Shown here: piece by piece, positions 33,048 to 42,128 of the stretch
Layout: every line of letters starts with the position of its first letter
How positions within the stretch are numbered: position 1 is the stretch's first letter
DNA from: Nitrospira sp.
GTDB lineage: Bacteria > Nitrospirota > Nitrospiria > Nitrospirales > Nitrospiraceae
Reading direction: 5' to 3'
Assembly (NCBI GenBank): GCA_030444405.1
Contig: JARFPM010000014.1
Coordinates: 1-44,628, forward strand
Length of the DNA stretch: 44,628 nucleotides
The notes under the pieces: generated by a model
Databases searched by the model: none
Seen by the model: the letters and a program-made list of their open reading frames with translations, nothing else
Told to the model about the DNA's origin: nothing
Program-made: the position numbers and the translations under genes

Positions 33048-33230
33048 TGCAACCGTCTGGCATTTGACCACCCTAGTTGACGCCCTAACGGCGACGCCCT
33101 TTGGCCCTCTGACCACCGCGGCGTGTTGGCAGAAATTGAGTTGGCACCTATCGACCGGCCACGAATCAGCAAGCTACCCGGTGCAAGCGCTCGTCAAAAA
33201 GCAAACGAAAGGCGGACAGATCTGACAAGA
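33048..33230 (+). pseudogene. Remnant of a second EEP-family gene (C-terminal end)
   Basis: Translation from 33054 gives RLAFDHPS, a TGA at 33078, then RPNGDALWPSDHRGVLAEIE. The intact gene upstream has RLVFDQPGRLPNGDALWPSD and HRGVFAEID at the same spacing. Nucleotide identity looks about three-quarters by eye over 95 bases. No upstream part of the domain is present, so it is a fragment of a duplicated or transferred gene. Beyond about 33150 the frame differs from the intact gene. Confidence 0.8.
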
Positions 33231-33533
33231 GGTGCTCTTGATGTTGAGCGAAACTTACATTCTTTTGTCAGCGCACGATTCAAGATCCGACCCTTATTCT
33301 ATAGGAACCAGCTGCAAATCAAGACCGGCTCCATTGGACACCATCCCAGGCTGTCGCGATTCGCCTTCGGATCTCTTCCTCGCGCATCTTACACATTCAA
33401 CGCACGGCCGCTGGTTTGACTTCCCGGATAGGAAGGCGCAGCATGAGCCATTCAGTTTAGACAAAGAGGTGTTCTGTGACTCCTTGCTAGGTCTCGCTGG
33501 CGCCATCATAGGACCCCGCTCCAGAACAACCCC
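33231..33533. other. Stretch of about 300 bases without a gene
   Basis: Follows the EEP remnant. No frame has a family resemblance or a ribosome-binding site. It may be further decay of the same ancient gene or an upstream region for the small protein at 33639. Confidence 0.4.
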
Positions 33534-33566
33534 ACGCCCTCCTGGTAGCTATCACCACGAGGGCGT
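33534..33566 (+). terminator. Possible terminator hairpin
   Basis: Arms ACGCCCTC at 33534-33541 and GAGGGCGT at 33559-33566, with inner TGGT/ACCA pairs. It is followed by TTCTTGTGT, a weak U tract. It may end transcription from the EEP region before the small gene at 33639, or be a leader hairpin of that gene. Confidence 0.4.
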
Positions 33567-33638
33567 TCTTGTGTCTGCACCCGTACCCTGCGTCGACAAC
33601 CAGCCCCATCTTTTTGCCTTTCTTGGAAGGAGACCACG

Positions 33639-33863
33639 ATGAAACGATTAGCCACACTCTCAGCCGGACTGATCCTTGGATCACCAGCCCTCGCTTTGGC
33701 GGCAGAACATAATGCCAGCTATCGGGGAATTGGGTTGATCTATTTTACCTTCATCGCCGGCATCCTCATTTATGGGGTACACGATTCCTTCGGGAAAAAG
33801 GCCATGTACGTGGCAATCCCGTTTATTCTCGGTTGGTGTTACTGGATGCTGCCGCCGACCTAG
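33639..33863 (+). CDS. Small membrane protein with signal peptide
   Basis: 74 residues; AAGGAGACC precedes the ATG. An N-terminal signal (LSAGLILGSPALALA-AEH) is followed by two hydrophobic segments, GIGLIYFTFIAGILIYGV and MYVAIPFILGWCYWML. No family recognised. The stop TAG is the first three bases of the inverted-repeat element copy 2, so the last residues (LPPT) may not be native. Confidence 0.75.
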   Translation: MKRLATLSAGLILGSPALALAAEHNASYRGIGLIYFTFIAGILIYGVHDSFGKKAMYVAIPFILGWCYWMLPPT

Positions 33864-33988
33864 CAGGATGCGGAAAAAGTCCGCCACCGGCGTTCTCGCA
33901 TCGCTCAGAGGTTCAACGTACCGAAGCGTACGCCTTACCTCTTCGCTTGCTGCGGCCTTGCTGGACAGACTTTTTGCGCAACCTGCTA
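33861..33988. repeat. Miniature inverted-repeat element, copy 2 (128 bases)
   Basis: Left end TAGCAGGATGCGGAAAAAGT; right end, read inward on the other strand, TAGCAGGTTGCGCAAAAAGT. Ends match each other at about 18 of the first 20 bases and match copy 1 at 24677. The interior differs from copy 1 and contains CGTACCGAAGCGTACG, a small palindrome. No coding frame. The element abuts and ends the small membrane-protein gene. Confidence 0.85.
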
Positions 33989-34074
33989 CACCGAGCGGAT
34001 CGAGGCGCCATTGAAATAACGGTCCTCCATCGGGGATACGCCTTACCTTCACCACAGATCGATGGAGATATGCG

Positions 34075-34446
34075 ATGCTTCAGCTTCAACCACTTGATCC
34101 AAATACTTCGATCTTTCAACAGCTCACCACCGAGGCTTCGCCCGCGGTCCTGGTCAACATCTTTCATGTCACGGAGGCAGACATCCCTGCCCTCCTCAAA
34201 GCGTGGGAGGCGGACGCCAATTGGATGAAGCGCCAACCTGGCTATATCTCGACGCAATTGCATCAAGGCATCGGTGGAAGCACCGTCTTCATGAACTATG
34301 CCCTGTGGGAGTCAGTAGCCCACTTTCGGGCGGCATTTACGCACCCCGAGTTCAAGGCGGCCCTTGTGCACTATCCTTCCACAGCTGTGGCGTCACCGCA
34401 TCTCTTCACGCGGCTGACGGTTCCGAATCTGTGCGTCGGCCCATAG
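34075..34446 (+). CDS. Antibiotic-biosynthesis-monooxygenase (ABM) fold protein
   Basis: 123 residues: a dimeric alpha/beta-barrel type protein with VLVNIFHVTEADIPALLKAW, WMKRQPGYISTQLHQGIGG and FMNYALWESVAHFRAAFTHP, the ordered marks of the ABM/quinol-monooxygenase-like family. GGAG stands 8 bases before the ATG. Such proteins act on quinones, heme or unknown ligands; the substrate cannot be told. No obvious partner gene. Confidence 0.85.
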   Translation: MLQLQPLDPNTSIFQQLTTEASPAVLVNIFHVTEADIPALLKAWEADANWMKRQPGYISTQLHQGIGGSTVFMNYALWESVAHFRAAFTHPEFKAALVHYPSTAVASPHLFTRLTVPNLCVGP

Positions 34447-34612
34447 CCTATCGGCTCACCCGCTCGCGCAGGAGGCCCTGACAGTGGGGCCAGCTGCACA
34501 ATTGTCCCCTCGCAAGCATCATTGACACTGGTTCAAGAGTTTATGACAATGCCGGCGGTCGGGGCGCCGCATGAGTCATGTCTAGACATATCCTGGAGGA
34601 AATTCGACACAG

Positions 34613-34909
34613 ATGATTCAGATCCGAAAATTCAGAATGACCGCCTTGGCCGAGGGGAGTTCATTTCTGGCATTGCTGTTCGTGGCGATGCCGATGAAGT
34701 ACTTGATGGGAATGCCGCGAGTCGTGACCGTCGTGGGGGCCATTCACGGAATCTTGTTCCTGGCTTATGTCGCCCAGTTGGCCAAGTTACGGACTATACA
34801 TCAATGGGACAACAAATTTTCATTCCTGGCTTTTCTGGCCTCTCTTCTCCCGTTTGGACCATTCGTGTTCGACAAACACCTCCGCGAGAAAGAAGTCGGC
34901 ACAAACTGA
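34613..34909 (+). CDS. DUF3817-family membrane protein
   Basis: 98 residues with three hydrophobic segments: LAEGSSFLALLFVAMPMKYL, VVGAIHGILFLAYVAQLAKL and SFLAFLASLLPFGPFVFDKH. The 'RxxALxEGxSFL' start, the central His in IHG and the FGPFVFD end are typical of DUF3817 integral membrane proteins. GGAGG lies 13 bases before the ATG, longer than normal, so translation may be weak. Converges on the helicase gene. Confidence 0.85.
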   Translation: MIQIRKFRMTALAEGSSFLALLFVAMPMKYLMGMPRVVTVVGAIHGILFLAYVAQLAKLRTIHQWDNKFSFLAFLASLLPFGPFVFDKHLREKEVGTN

Positions 34910-34929
34910 TTGACCGCCACGGAAACACC

Positions 34930-36489
34930 TCATCGTTTTCCGTCATAGCCTCGCTCCCTCCACCGCTCTAGGAGCTGAATGCGTTTCCGAAGCTGGTCCC
35001 CCGTCGCTTGGTCGACACGGCTCCCGGTGCGCGCGATCAATTCCGCGTTCAGCCTTCGATGATCGATTCCGCTGTTTCTGGCAACCGTGCTGACGAGCAA
35101 CCGGTGGAGATCCCGCAGGTCTTGCTTCTGCTCATGGAGTGAGATAGCCGGTTCGGCAACGGCAGCCGCATCGCCCTCCCCTCGCGTCTCGTCTTCCCCG
35201 ATCAGGCTATCCATCCTGGCCACAGCCATCAACGGCATGTACTCGTTGGTCGAGACTGTGACACGGCCAAACAAGTCCCGTTGCCCAGCGGGCATGATGT
35301 CTTCCAACACATGATCGCGCTCCGCCTTGATCTGCTTGGCGTAGTGCACCAGGACCGGATCTTTGGGTAGATAGAGCCAGGCACGTTGTGGGTTGGGCAG
35401 GCCTTCCTGCATCCGAACGAACCGTCCGACGACCTGCCGGAAATACATTTCCGTGATCACATTCGTCCCATAGACGCCGACACGGAGTCGGGGAATATCC
35501 ACGCCTTCGCTGACCATGTTCACTGCCACCAGCCACTGCTGTCTTTTGTGACCGGCGAAATCCTCGATTGTTCGCGACGCTGCAGGATCGTCCGACACAG
35601 CCACCTCGGCTTTCGTCCCGGTCACGCGTGCGACTAACTCGGCAACCCAGCGCGCGTGTTCCTGATCCATGCAGACGATCAGTCCACCGGCATCCGGTTG
35701 TTCCTGCTTCCGAAGGCGGGTCAGTTGCGCATGGGCATCGGTGATGACCGGCCCAAGCCAGGTGTCTTGAAGCAACGCCGTCTTCAGCCGTTCGCGCTGT
35801 CGATTGAACGTCAGCCCGTCCTCAAATGTCGCCTGATGCTCGCGGCCATCGGATAACCAGCTGAGTTCACCTTCGTAGCTCGGGAAGACGATCGGCCGAC
35901 AGACGTTGTCGCGGATTGCATCAGTATACCCATAGGTGAAATCCGCCCGGCTTTCTCCATTTTCATACCGGATAAACGGGATCGGATTGTTGTCCGACCG
36001 AAACGGCGTGCCGGAGAGAATCAACCGAAACACCGCCGGGTCAAACGCCGAACGTAGCGCCTTCCCCCAGTTCTTGCCGTCACCGGCGTGGTGTAGCTCG
36101 TCGAAGATGAGCAACGTCTTCTTGCTCTTGCAGACCCGCTGGAAGATCGCCGGGGCCAGACACACTTGTTGATAGGTGACCACGGCGCCGTGATAGTCCG
36201 GCGCTTCAGCAGCCTGTTCGTTGGTCAGGGTCGGATCAAGCTGCAACCCGATCTTCCCTGCTGCATCCGACCATTGCGTGCGGAGGTGATTGGTCGGGCA
36301 GACGACCAGCACCCTGACCGCGGCCTGTTTCGTCATATATTCGTGCGCCACGCGCAATGCAAAACGCGTCTTTCCCGCAGCAGGAGTCGCCATCGCCAGA
36401 AAATCTTTCGTCTGATGAGTACAAACCGCGGACAAAGCTCGTCGCTGCCAATCGCGAAGCGGCGCAGTCCAGGCAGGCAAGGTTTTCAT
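34930..36489 (-). CDS. SF2 DEAD/DEAH-type helicase (restriction-like ATPase)
   Basis: 519 residues. Motif I TPAAGKT at 35-41 (Ala replaces the common Gly), motif II DELH at 130-133, motif III LSGTPFRSD, and in the second RecA domain VNMVSEGVDIPRLRVGVYG and motif VI MYFRQVVGRFVRM. The layout is that of type III restriction/UvsW-like SF2 ATPases. The C-terminal part (about 380-519) is not a known domain to me, and at 403-407 has QRDLF, a possible sliding-clamp peptide. It lies 58 bases after the topoisomerase VI A gene on the same strand, so the three likely form one operon. Confidence 0.85.
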   Translation of the reverse strand: MKTLPAWTAPLRDWQRRALSAVCTHQTKDFLAMATPAAGKTRFALRVAHEYMTKQAAVRVLVVCPTNHLRTQWSDAAGKIGLQLDPTLTNEQAAEAPDYHGAVVTYQQVCLAPAIFQRVCKSKKTLLIFDELHHAGDGKNWGKALRSAFDPAVFRLILSGTPFRSDNNPIPFIRYENGESRADFTYGYTDAIRDNVCRPIVFPSYEGELSWLSDGREHQATFEDGLTFNRQRERLKTALLQDTWLGPVITDAHAQLTRLRKQEQPDAGGLIVCMDQEHARWVAELVARVTGTKAEVAVSDDPAASRTIEDFAGHKRQQWLVAVNMVSEGVDIPRLRVGVYGTNVITEMYFRQVVGRFVRMQEGLPNPQRAWLYLPKDPVLVHYAKQIKAERDHVLEDIMPAGQRDLFGRVTVSTNEYMPLMAVARMDSLIGEDETRGEGDAAAVAEPAISLHEQKQDLRDLHRLLVSTVARNSGIDHRRLNAELIARTGSRVDQATGDQLRKRIQLLERWRERGYDGKR

Positions 36490-36547
36490 AGCCGACTCGT
36501 GAGAGCGGACTGTTGGTGGCTCAATGATGGTACAGATAGGAGGCAGG

Positions 36548-37651
36548 TTAGTCCAACCAGTCTTTTTCTTTGAGTTTCCTCGGCAGATACTTCTTCGTCA
36601 GGTACTGAAAGTCCTTATTGGCCAGTGCGTCGAGTTCGTACTTCAGCCCACTCGTGAGCATGCGCTTGATTTCCGTCTGCCAAGCCGGCTTCTTGAACCA
36701 CTCATAGTTCATCAACTCTTTCGCGCGCGCGATGTCTTTCTCGTTCAATTTGATCCCGACGTTGCGCGGCAGCTCGTACCGCTCCGGATCGGCACTGGAT
36801 AGGCCCATGAACTTGGCCTTCGGAATCGCCATCCGCTGGCTTTCAAACGCGAGATTGATCGACCCCTGCTTGATGACGGAGTAGATGTAGTACCCCCACG
36901 GATCATTATCAACCAAGACATACACCGGCAGTTTGTATTCTTCATGGAGCCGCCTTGCAAGGCGTCGGACACCCCGAGGTGGTTGGCCATTGCCCGTGAG
37001 TAACACACAGTTATAACGTCGCCAGAACTTGTCTTCGGACAACCGGTTCCACTGGGTACCTTTTTCCACGAGCAGCACGAAGTCCGCCGTGCAGCGCCGG
37101 ATCTCCAGATACTCCGGCTCGACAATCGATGGCACCGAGTAGCCACCTTTCCCCAGCTTCGAACAATCGACACGATCACCGTCATCGCCGAAGACCACTG
37201 GCCCGACGATGCTGCCGCTGTTTTCTGCCCGCACGTGCAGCTCTTCCCGAAGGGCAGCAAGGGAGACTTCCAGATCTTCAATCACGGGATCGGATTCATC
37301 CTGTGTATCGAACGTGTTCTCATGCGAGTCTTTAATCGTATGTTTCGTACGGTAGTAAATTTCTCGAAGTGACGTGGTCAGATCAGCCCGCTGCAATTCA
37401 GAAAGGGCATCGGCCACCAGCACCGTCTGCATGAATTTCTTCGCCATGCCGACGTTGAAAAACGACCGCTCCTGTTTCTTACTGCCCATCTCGATCAGGC
37501 CCTTCCGTTCATTGAAGGACACGTTCGAGAGGGCGCGGATCGGGATTTGAAATGTCGGGTCTTTCGACCGCTCGGCCGATTGGATCACAATGTCCGCCAG
37601 TCCAATCAGCTTCTTCTCGACCAGCGTCGTTTTCTTTGTCTTGGTCGTCAT
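36548..37651 (-). CDS. top6A: DNA topoisomerase VI subunit A (Spo11-like)
   Basis: 367 residues. The winged-helix DNA-cleaving domain has TSLREIYYRTKH with Tyr99/Tyr100; by family alignment the second tyrosine is the one linked to DNA. The Toprim domain has LLVEKGTQWNRL and VLVDNDPWGYYIY, with metal Asp248 and Asp250. Length equals archaeal and plant Top6A, so it is not the reduced 'mini-A' type. With subunit B it forms an A2B2 type IIB topoisomerase that relaxes and decatenates DNA. It starts 6 bases after top6B. The enzyme is uncommon in bacteria. Confidence 0.95.
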   Translation of the reverse strand: MTTKTKKTTLVEKKLIGLADIVIQSAERSKDPTFQIPIRALSNVSFNERKGLIEMGSKKQERSFFNVGMAKKFMQTVLVADALSELQRADLTTSLREIYYRTKHTIKDSHENTFDTQDESDPVIEDLEVSLAALREELHVRAENSGSIVGPVVFGDDGDRVDCSKLGKGGYSVPSIVEPEYLEIRRCTADFVLLVEKGTQWNRLSEDKFWRRYNCVLLTGNGQPPRGVRRLARRLHEEYKLPVYVLVDNDPWGYYIYSVIKQGSINLAFESQRMAIPKAKFMGLSSADPERYELPRNVGIKLNEKDIARAKELMNYEWFKKPAWQTEIKRMLTSGLKYELDALANKDFQYLTKKYLPRKLKEKDWLD

Positions 37652-37657
37652 AATGTC

Positions 37658-39757
37658 CTATTTGGGTTTGCGCGGTCCCGCGGTCTTCGTCGGCTTGAGA
37701 GACTTTCCGCCTAATTTCTTCTTCACGACAGGCTCACCGGCAAAGAGCGCGATCTGATCCGATTTCGTGATTGTCTTCTTCGGCAACTTTTTCGCGCGAG
37801 TCTCCTTGGCGGTTTTCTCTTTCGAAACCGGCTCATCAGCCGACAGTGTGTCACCAAGCAGATCCGGCTCTGCTGTCGGCAACGCAGCCGCCTGATCGGC
37901 CTCGATCTGAGTAGCCAATGCGGTCTCGCCCTCGACTCCGTCTGTCGTCACGATAATTGAATGAGGCAACCCTTCAGGCCCTCCGGCGGTCTTCCCGAGC
38001 GCTTCGTCGGTTTTCTGGCCGCCTGTGCGGGCGGAGGCAATCTTCTGGAGCTGCCCTTTCAGTTTTTCTTTCGGCAGCGTGCCGCCCTTCAGCCGGTTGC
38101 ACGCCTCAACGACTTCCTCGATATACAGTTCGAAGATATTTCGCCGCCGAAATTCACTCGCCGCCCGTTCGCGCCGCCGAACAAAGAGTCCCAGCCGCCT
38201 GCCGCACTCGCGAAGCGCCAGCGTAATCTCCTTTTGAATCTCATCGTAATCGGCGATTGCCTCTTTGGATTCACTCGTAAACGGAACCCAGACCGACGCC
38301 ATATGGACGAATATCACCATCGGCCCGCCGGGCAGAGCCCCGCGCGACTGCGTCAAGCCGTAGTTTTTCCAGGTTGTGCTCAGGACGGCCTTGAACGTCG
38401 AACAGGCCGATTGCTGGTACAGCAGCGGTACTCGATTCGCGTAACGGATCACGCGCGCCAGCTCTGAATCTTCTTCCTCGTGCTCCCCTTCGGCTTTCGG
38501 TACGGCAGGCTGCTGCGGCTTATTTTGATCCTGCGGTCTGTTTCCGTAGGCGAGCCCGGCCTCGATGATGAACGGGTTGCCGCGATAGACCGCCGGTGGC
38601 CGGCTGACCGCCGTGTAGAACTCGCCTTTGATTTGTTTATAGAGCCCCGCGAGGATCGCCTTCTCGCCAATCGGTGAGATGCAGTTGGTCGGGGGCGCCA
38701 TGATCTTCGTTTCTTGCAACGTCTTATACAGCATCTCTGCCATCGGCCCCTTCAGCTCACGAGGCTTTGCGTCAGGCGAGACCTTCGCCGCTCTGCAGAT
38801 TTCATCAGCCATTTGAGGAGACACCCGGCAAAAATCGCCGGCGAGGAAGCCGGAGAGCGTGTGGCTCTTCGTGTCCTGCAACATCTTGAGCAGCATACCG
38901 AATTCGATGCCATAGGGGTGGGGCTTAATCTCGCGCGGTTGCGGCGGCAGCTCGTGATAGGTCCGTGGGTACTCTTTCGTCTCGCCTTCGGGAGTCTGGT
39001 AGACCAGTTTCACGTGGGGATTGGCGATCGAGGTCTGCTCCAGCCATTCATCGACCGAGGCGCGGCCTTTCTGATACTTGCCTTCGACTTCCAGCGTGAC
39101 TTGGGTCCCTCGCGGTTGTTCCCACTCGATTTGTTTGTTCTCGTGGACCAGCGGCTCGTTCTTCTTCGTGTCGATCTGGACTTCGAAGAAATGCGCAGAG
39201 GCCTTGGGGCCGATACGGGAAATAATCTTGACCGGCTTGCCGGTGGTAAGTTGTCCGTACATCCCAGCCGCAGAGATACCGATGCCCTGTTGACCACGGC
39301 TCATCCGCAACCGATGGAACTTGGACCCATAGAGCAGCTTCGCGAAAATCCTGGGGATCTGCTGACGGATGATGCCAGGCCCGTTGTCGGTCACCGTGAC
39401 ACGGAACCGGCTCGCCTGGCTGGGCGCAACCGGCTCGCCGTTCGACACGACCTCCAGCCTGACCGTCACATCGGGAAGGATCCCGGCCTCCTCACACGCA
39501 TCGAGCGCGTTATCGACCGCCTCCTTGACACAGGTCAAGAGCGCCTTGCGCGGATTGTCGAATCCGAGCAAATGCCGGTTCTTCGTAAAAAACTCCGAGA
39601 CGGAGATTTCCCGCTGACGCGCCCCCATCTCAACCGCAGTGACCCGCTCCGCCGGCTTGGCGGCGGCTTTCGTCTTTGCGGCTGGTTCAGGGCTTTCTCG
39701 AGGAGCGGAAGATTTCGATTCAGTCTCTGACGCGGTCTCTTTCTTCTTTTTTGCCAT
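37658..39757 (-). CDS. top6B: DNA topoisomerase VI subunit B
   Basis: 699 residues. A basic, Ala-rich N-terminal tail (1-40) precedes a GHKL ATPase: KEAVDNALDACEEAG (Glu79, Asn83 of the N box), VTDNGPGI and SRGQQGIGISAAGMYGQL. Then an H2TH region (REIKPHPYGIEFGMLLKML) and a transducer (GNPFIIEAGLAYG; FVHMASVWVPFTSESKEAI). After about 570 the chain becomes low-complexity and Lys-rich, and at 668-672 has QIALF in a disordered tail, a possible clamp-binding peptide. First gene of the block, 117 bases downstream of the WD40 gene. Confidence 0.95.
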   Translation of the reverse strand: MAKKKKETASETESKSSAPRESPEPAAKTKAAAKPAERVTAVEMGARQREISVSEFFTKNRHLLGFDNPRKALLTCVKEAVDNALDACEEAGILPDVTVRLEVVSNGEPVAPSQASRFRVTVTDNGPGIIRQQIPRIFAKLLYGSKFHRLRMSRGQQGIGISAAGMYGQLTTGKPVKIISRIGPKASAHFFEVQIDTKKNEPLVHENKQIEWEQPRGTQVTLEVEGKYQKGRASVDEWLEQTSIANPHVKLVYQTPEGETKEYPRTYHELPPQPREIKPHPYGIEFGMLLKMLQDTKSHTLSGFLAGDFCRVSPQMADEICRAAKVSPDAKPRELKGPMAEMLYKTLQETKIMAPPTNCISPIGEKAILAGLYKQIKGEFYTAVSRPPAVYRGNPFIIEAGLAYGNRPQDQNKPQQPAVPKAEGEHEEEDSELARVIRYANRVPLLYQQSACSTFKAVLSTTWKNYGLTQSRGALPGGPMVIFVHMASVWVPFTSESKEAIADYDEIQKEITLALRECGRRLGLFVRRRERAASEFRRRNIFELYIEEVVEACNRLKGGTLPKEKLKGQLQKIASARTGGQKTDEALGKTAGGPEGLPHSIIVTTDGVEGETALATQIEADQAAALPTAEPDLLGDTLSADEPVSKEKTAKETRAKKLPKKTITKSDQIALFAGEPVVKKKLGGKSLKPTKTAGPRKPK

Positions 39758-39874
39758 TCATCCTCTCATGAAACAACCGTTGATTGTTTGGTACCACAAA
39801 ACTTATCGCGGATACAATGGACCAGATGGTGAACGACAAGAACGAAAAAAGGCCCGTACGAAGAACGAATTCCC

Positions 39875-42118
39875 CTAGCGGGTCACGGCAGGATCTCGCA
39901 GATAGTGGACCGGTTCCATGGTTTCCGCGGACCAGACGAGGATTTTTCGGTCGAGGGTGGCCACGATCAAATATCTGCCGTCGCTCGTCCAATGAAGATG
40001 ATACGGGGTTTTGACATGGAACGTCTTTCGTTTGACCTGTACCGAGAGATCCCAGATGGAAATATGTTCTCCGACGCGGGTGGCCGCCCATCGATGCATT
40101 GGATCGACGGCCATTGTTGTCCCTAACGACACGGGCGGTCCATGATCAATTTCTGTATCACGCTTGGTGAAGGTATCCAAGTTTGCCAAGACTCCGTTGC
40201 GCTTGGTATCCCAAACGGCGAGCGTCAAGGCTTTCGGATCACTGGAACGAGTGGTCGTCCAGACAAAGGGCTGTTTCCATCCCAGACCGGACCAGGCCTC
40301 CGGAAGCCCGCTGGGTTTCCGTAACACGCTCCAGGTCGTGACATCCCAGACTACGCGGCCCGTACGCGAGATGGTCACCAGAAAAGGACTCCCGTCTAGG
40401 AGGCTCAGCGCCTCGACCACCTCTCCCTGCGCAGCTCGTGTCGTGACACAGCCTTTTGCATCGCACACCTGGGAGGAGCTGGTATGCACGAGCTCTCTGA
40501 CGGCCGATTGGGTGACAACATCCACGACGGAGACTTTTGGGATTCCGGTCGCCACGACCAGAAATCGATTGCCTGGAAGGAATTGCAGCGCGTTGATCCG
40601 ACCTTGCTTGCTCAAAAAGGGTGAGAACTCACGCCAGGTCTGGGTTTCCCACAAGCGTACGTCTCCTTCCATGGTACCGACCGCCAAGATTGCGCCATCG
40701 GCGCTGAACGCCAGCGCATTGGCCGGAGCAGACAGTCCTAATTGACGCAGCAGAATGCCTTGTCCCGGGTCCCATATTTTTAGCAGCCCATCATCGCCGC
40801 TCGTGACGAGCAGATTCGCACTGGGAGAGGTCGCCACTGCGCGCAACGCCAGGGCATGGACGAACGCCGGCGCGGCCGTTGGCGTGGAAGGGACCATCGT
40901 CACAGGTGCCTGTGGAGTCGTTCGTTTGGCCAATACCTTGGCCTGCGGTTGGCCGGGGTCCAGGACCAACTCGGGAGATCGCGAGGGAACATCCCAGACC
41001 GATATCTTGCCGTCCACATCAGGGTTGAGGCCCCCCTGCATCCCAACCACGATCTTCGAACCGGTCGGCGACCATTTGAGCAAGGAAACGCGGGGGCCCA
41101 TGTTGCGGCAATCTTCTCCGCACAGGTCAGGCAACATCGCACCAGTTTGTAGATCCCAGATCTGTAACGTGTGGAAATGCTCCGGTTGCCCGACCAAGTA
41201 ATCTGCATCGGCAGCAATGTCGACGGCATGAAGCTGTGTCGGTGAGCGCATCCCGCGCCCTGGAGCTGCAAGGGTGAACTCGGTCAAGGTTACCAGCTCG
41301 CCCTTATCAGTATTGAACAGTGCATAGCTCCATTCCCCATTGGCTGCCACCAAACGATGACCGTCCCGCGAGAAGACCTCGGGAGTGAGAGGACCCTGTG
41401 CCCCATCTGCACCGGTCAATGTGGCGCGCGTGGCTATGGACGCCTCCACTGGATCGATCAGGAGAATCGTCTTGCCCACACTCGCCGCCAAACGAGAACT
41501 GTCGGGCGCAAAGAGGAGATCACGCGGTTTGCCGTCTGCTATGGCCACGTCACGGATGGTTGTCCCGCTGAGGTCGTGCAGATGAATGGTGTGCCCTTGC
41601 GCGATCGCCAACAGCTTCGTATCAGGCGAGGCGGCCACCGACGGGACGTCTTTCTTTACCTCCAACGCGATATGTTTGAGCGGCACCGGCTTCTTCCCGA
41701 GCTGCCAGACGGACACCGCCTCGTTCCCATGAAGGAGAATCATCCGATCGGTCTCCCTCGAATAGGCAAGCAAGCTATAGGGTTGCTGCGATTCCGGTGG
41801 AATGGTGGCCACGGAGACTCGGTTCTTCCAATCGTAGATGGTGACGCTGTGCTCCACACACAGCACCCACCCCTCCTGTTTCAGCAACGTGATCTGCAGA
41901 CAGTGAAGGCCTGGAATCTTCGCCACGAGTGCCTTCGTTTCAAGATTCCAGACAACCAGCTCATCAGTCTGGACCAGGAGGAGCCGCCCATCCTCAGAGA
42001 ATGCAGTCGGAGTTCTGGAGACGTAACCCGCCGCGTCCTGAATCGACGAGATGGCAAGAAAAGGGACTGCCACAAGGAGGGTTCTCAAAATTCTCTTGTA
42101 CAGTTTCCAACGATTCAT
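39875..42118 (-). CDS. Exported WD40-repeat beta-propeller protein
   Basis: 747 residues from ATG 42118 (a GTG at 42163 overlaps the upstream gene). An anchor or signal segment, ILRTLLVAVPFLAISS, is followed by at least nine propeller blades, for example FSEDGRLLLVQTDELVVWNL, NLLVTSGDDGLLKIWDPG, AILAVGTMEGDVRLWET, HRWAATRVGEHISIWDL and DGRYLIVATLDRKILVWSAE. The blade number suggests two propellers. Probably a periplasmic scaffold. The upstream DUF4124 gene ends 10 bases before this start, so they are likely co-transcribed. Confidence 0.85.
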   Translation of the reverse strand: MNRWKLYKRILRTLLVAVPFLAISSIQDAAGYVSRTPTAFSEDGRLLLVQTDELVVWNLETKALVAKIPGLHCLQITLLKQEGWVLCVEHSVTIYDWKNRVSVATIPPESQQPYSLLAYSRETDRMILLHGNEAVSVWQLGKKPVPLKHIALEVKKDVPSVAASPDTKLLAIAQGHTIHLHDLSGTTIRDVAIADGKPRDLLFAPDSSRLAASVGKTILLIDPVEASIATRATLTGADGAQGPLTPEVFSRDGHRLVAANGEWSYALFNTDKGELVTLTEFTLAAPGRGMRSPTQLHAVDIAADADYLVGQPEHFHTLQIWDLQTGAMLPDLCGEDCRNMGPRVSLLKWSPTGSKIVVGMQGGLNPDVDGKISVWDVPSRSPELVLDPGQPQAKVLAKRTTPQAPVTMVPSTPTAAPAFVHALALRAVATSPSANLLVTSGDDGLLKIWDPGQGILLRQLGLSAPANALAFSADGAILAVGTMEGDVRLWETQTWREFSPFLSKQGRINALQFLPGNRFLVVATGIPKVSVVDVVTQSAVRELVHTSSSQVCDAKGCVTTRAAQGEVVEALSLLDGSPFLVTISRTGRVVWDVTTWSVLRKPSGLPEAWSGLGWKQPFVWTTTRSSDPKALTLAVWDTKRNGVLANLDTFTKRDTEIDHGPPVSLGTTMAVDPMHRWAATRVGEHISIWDLSVQVKRKTFHVKTPYHLHWTSDGRYLIVATLDRKILVWSAETMEPVHYLRDPAVTR

Positions 42119-42128
42119 GGTCTTCGCT

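Noticed and set aside
38714-39730. 338-codon plus-strand frame
   Set aside because: Antisense to top6B, whose motifs are complete.
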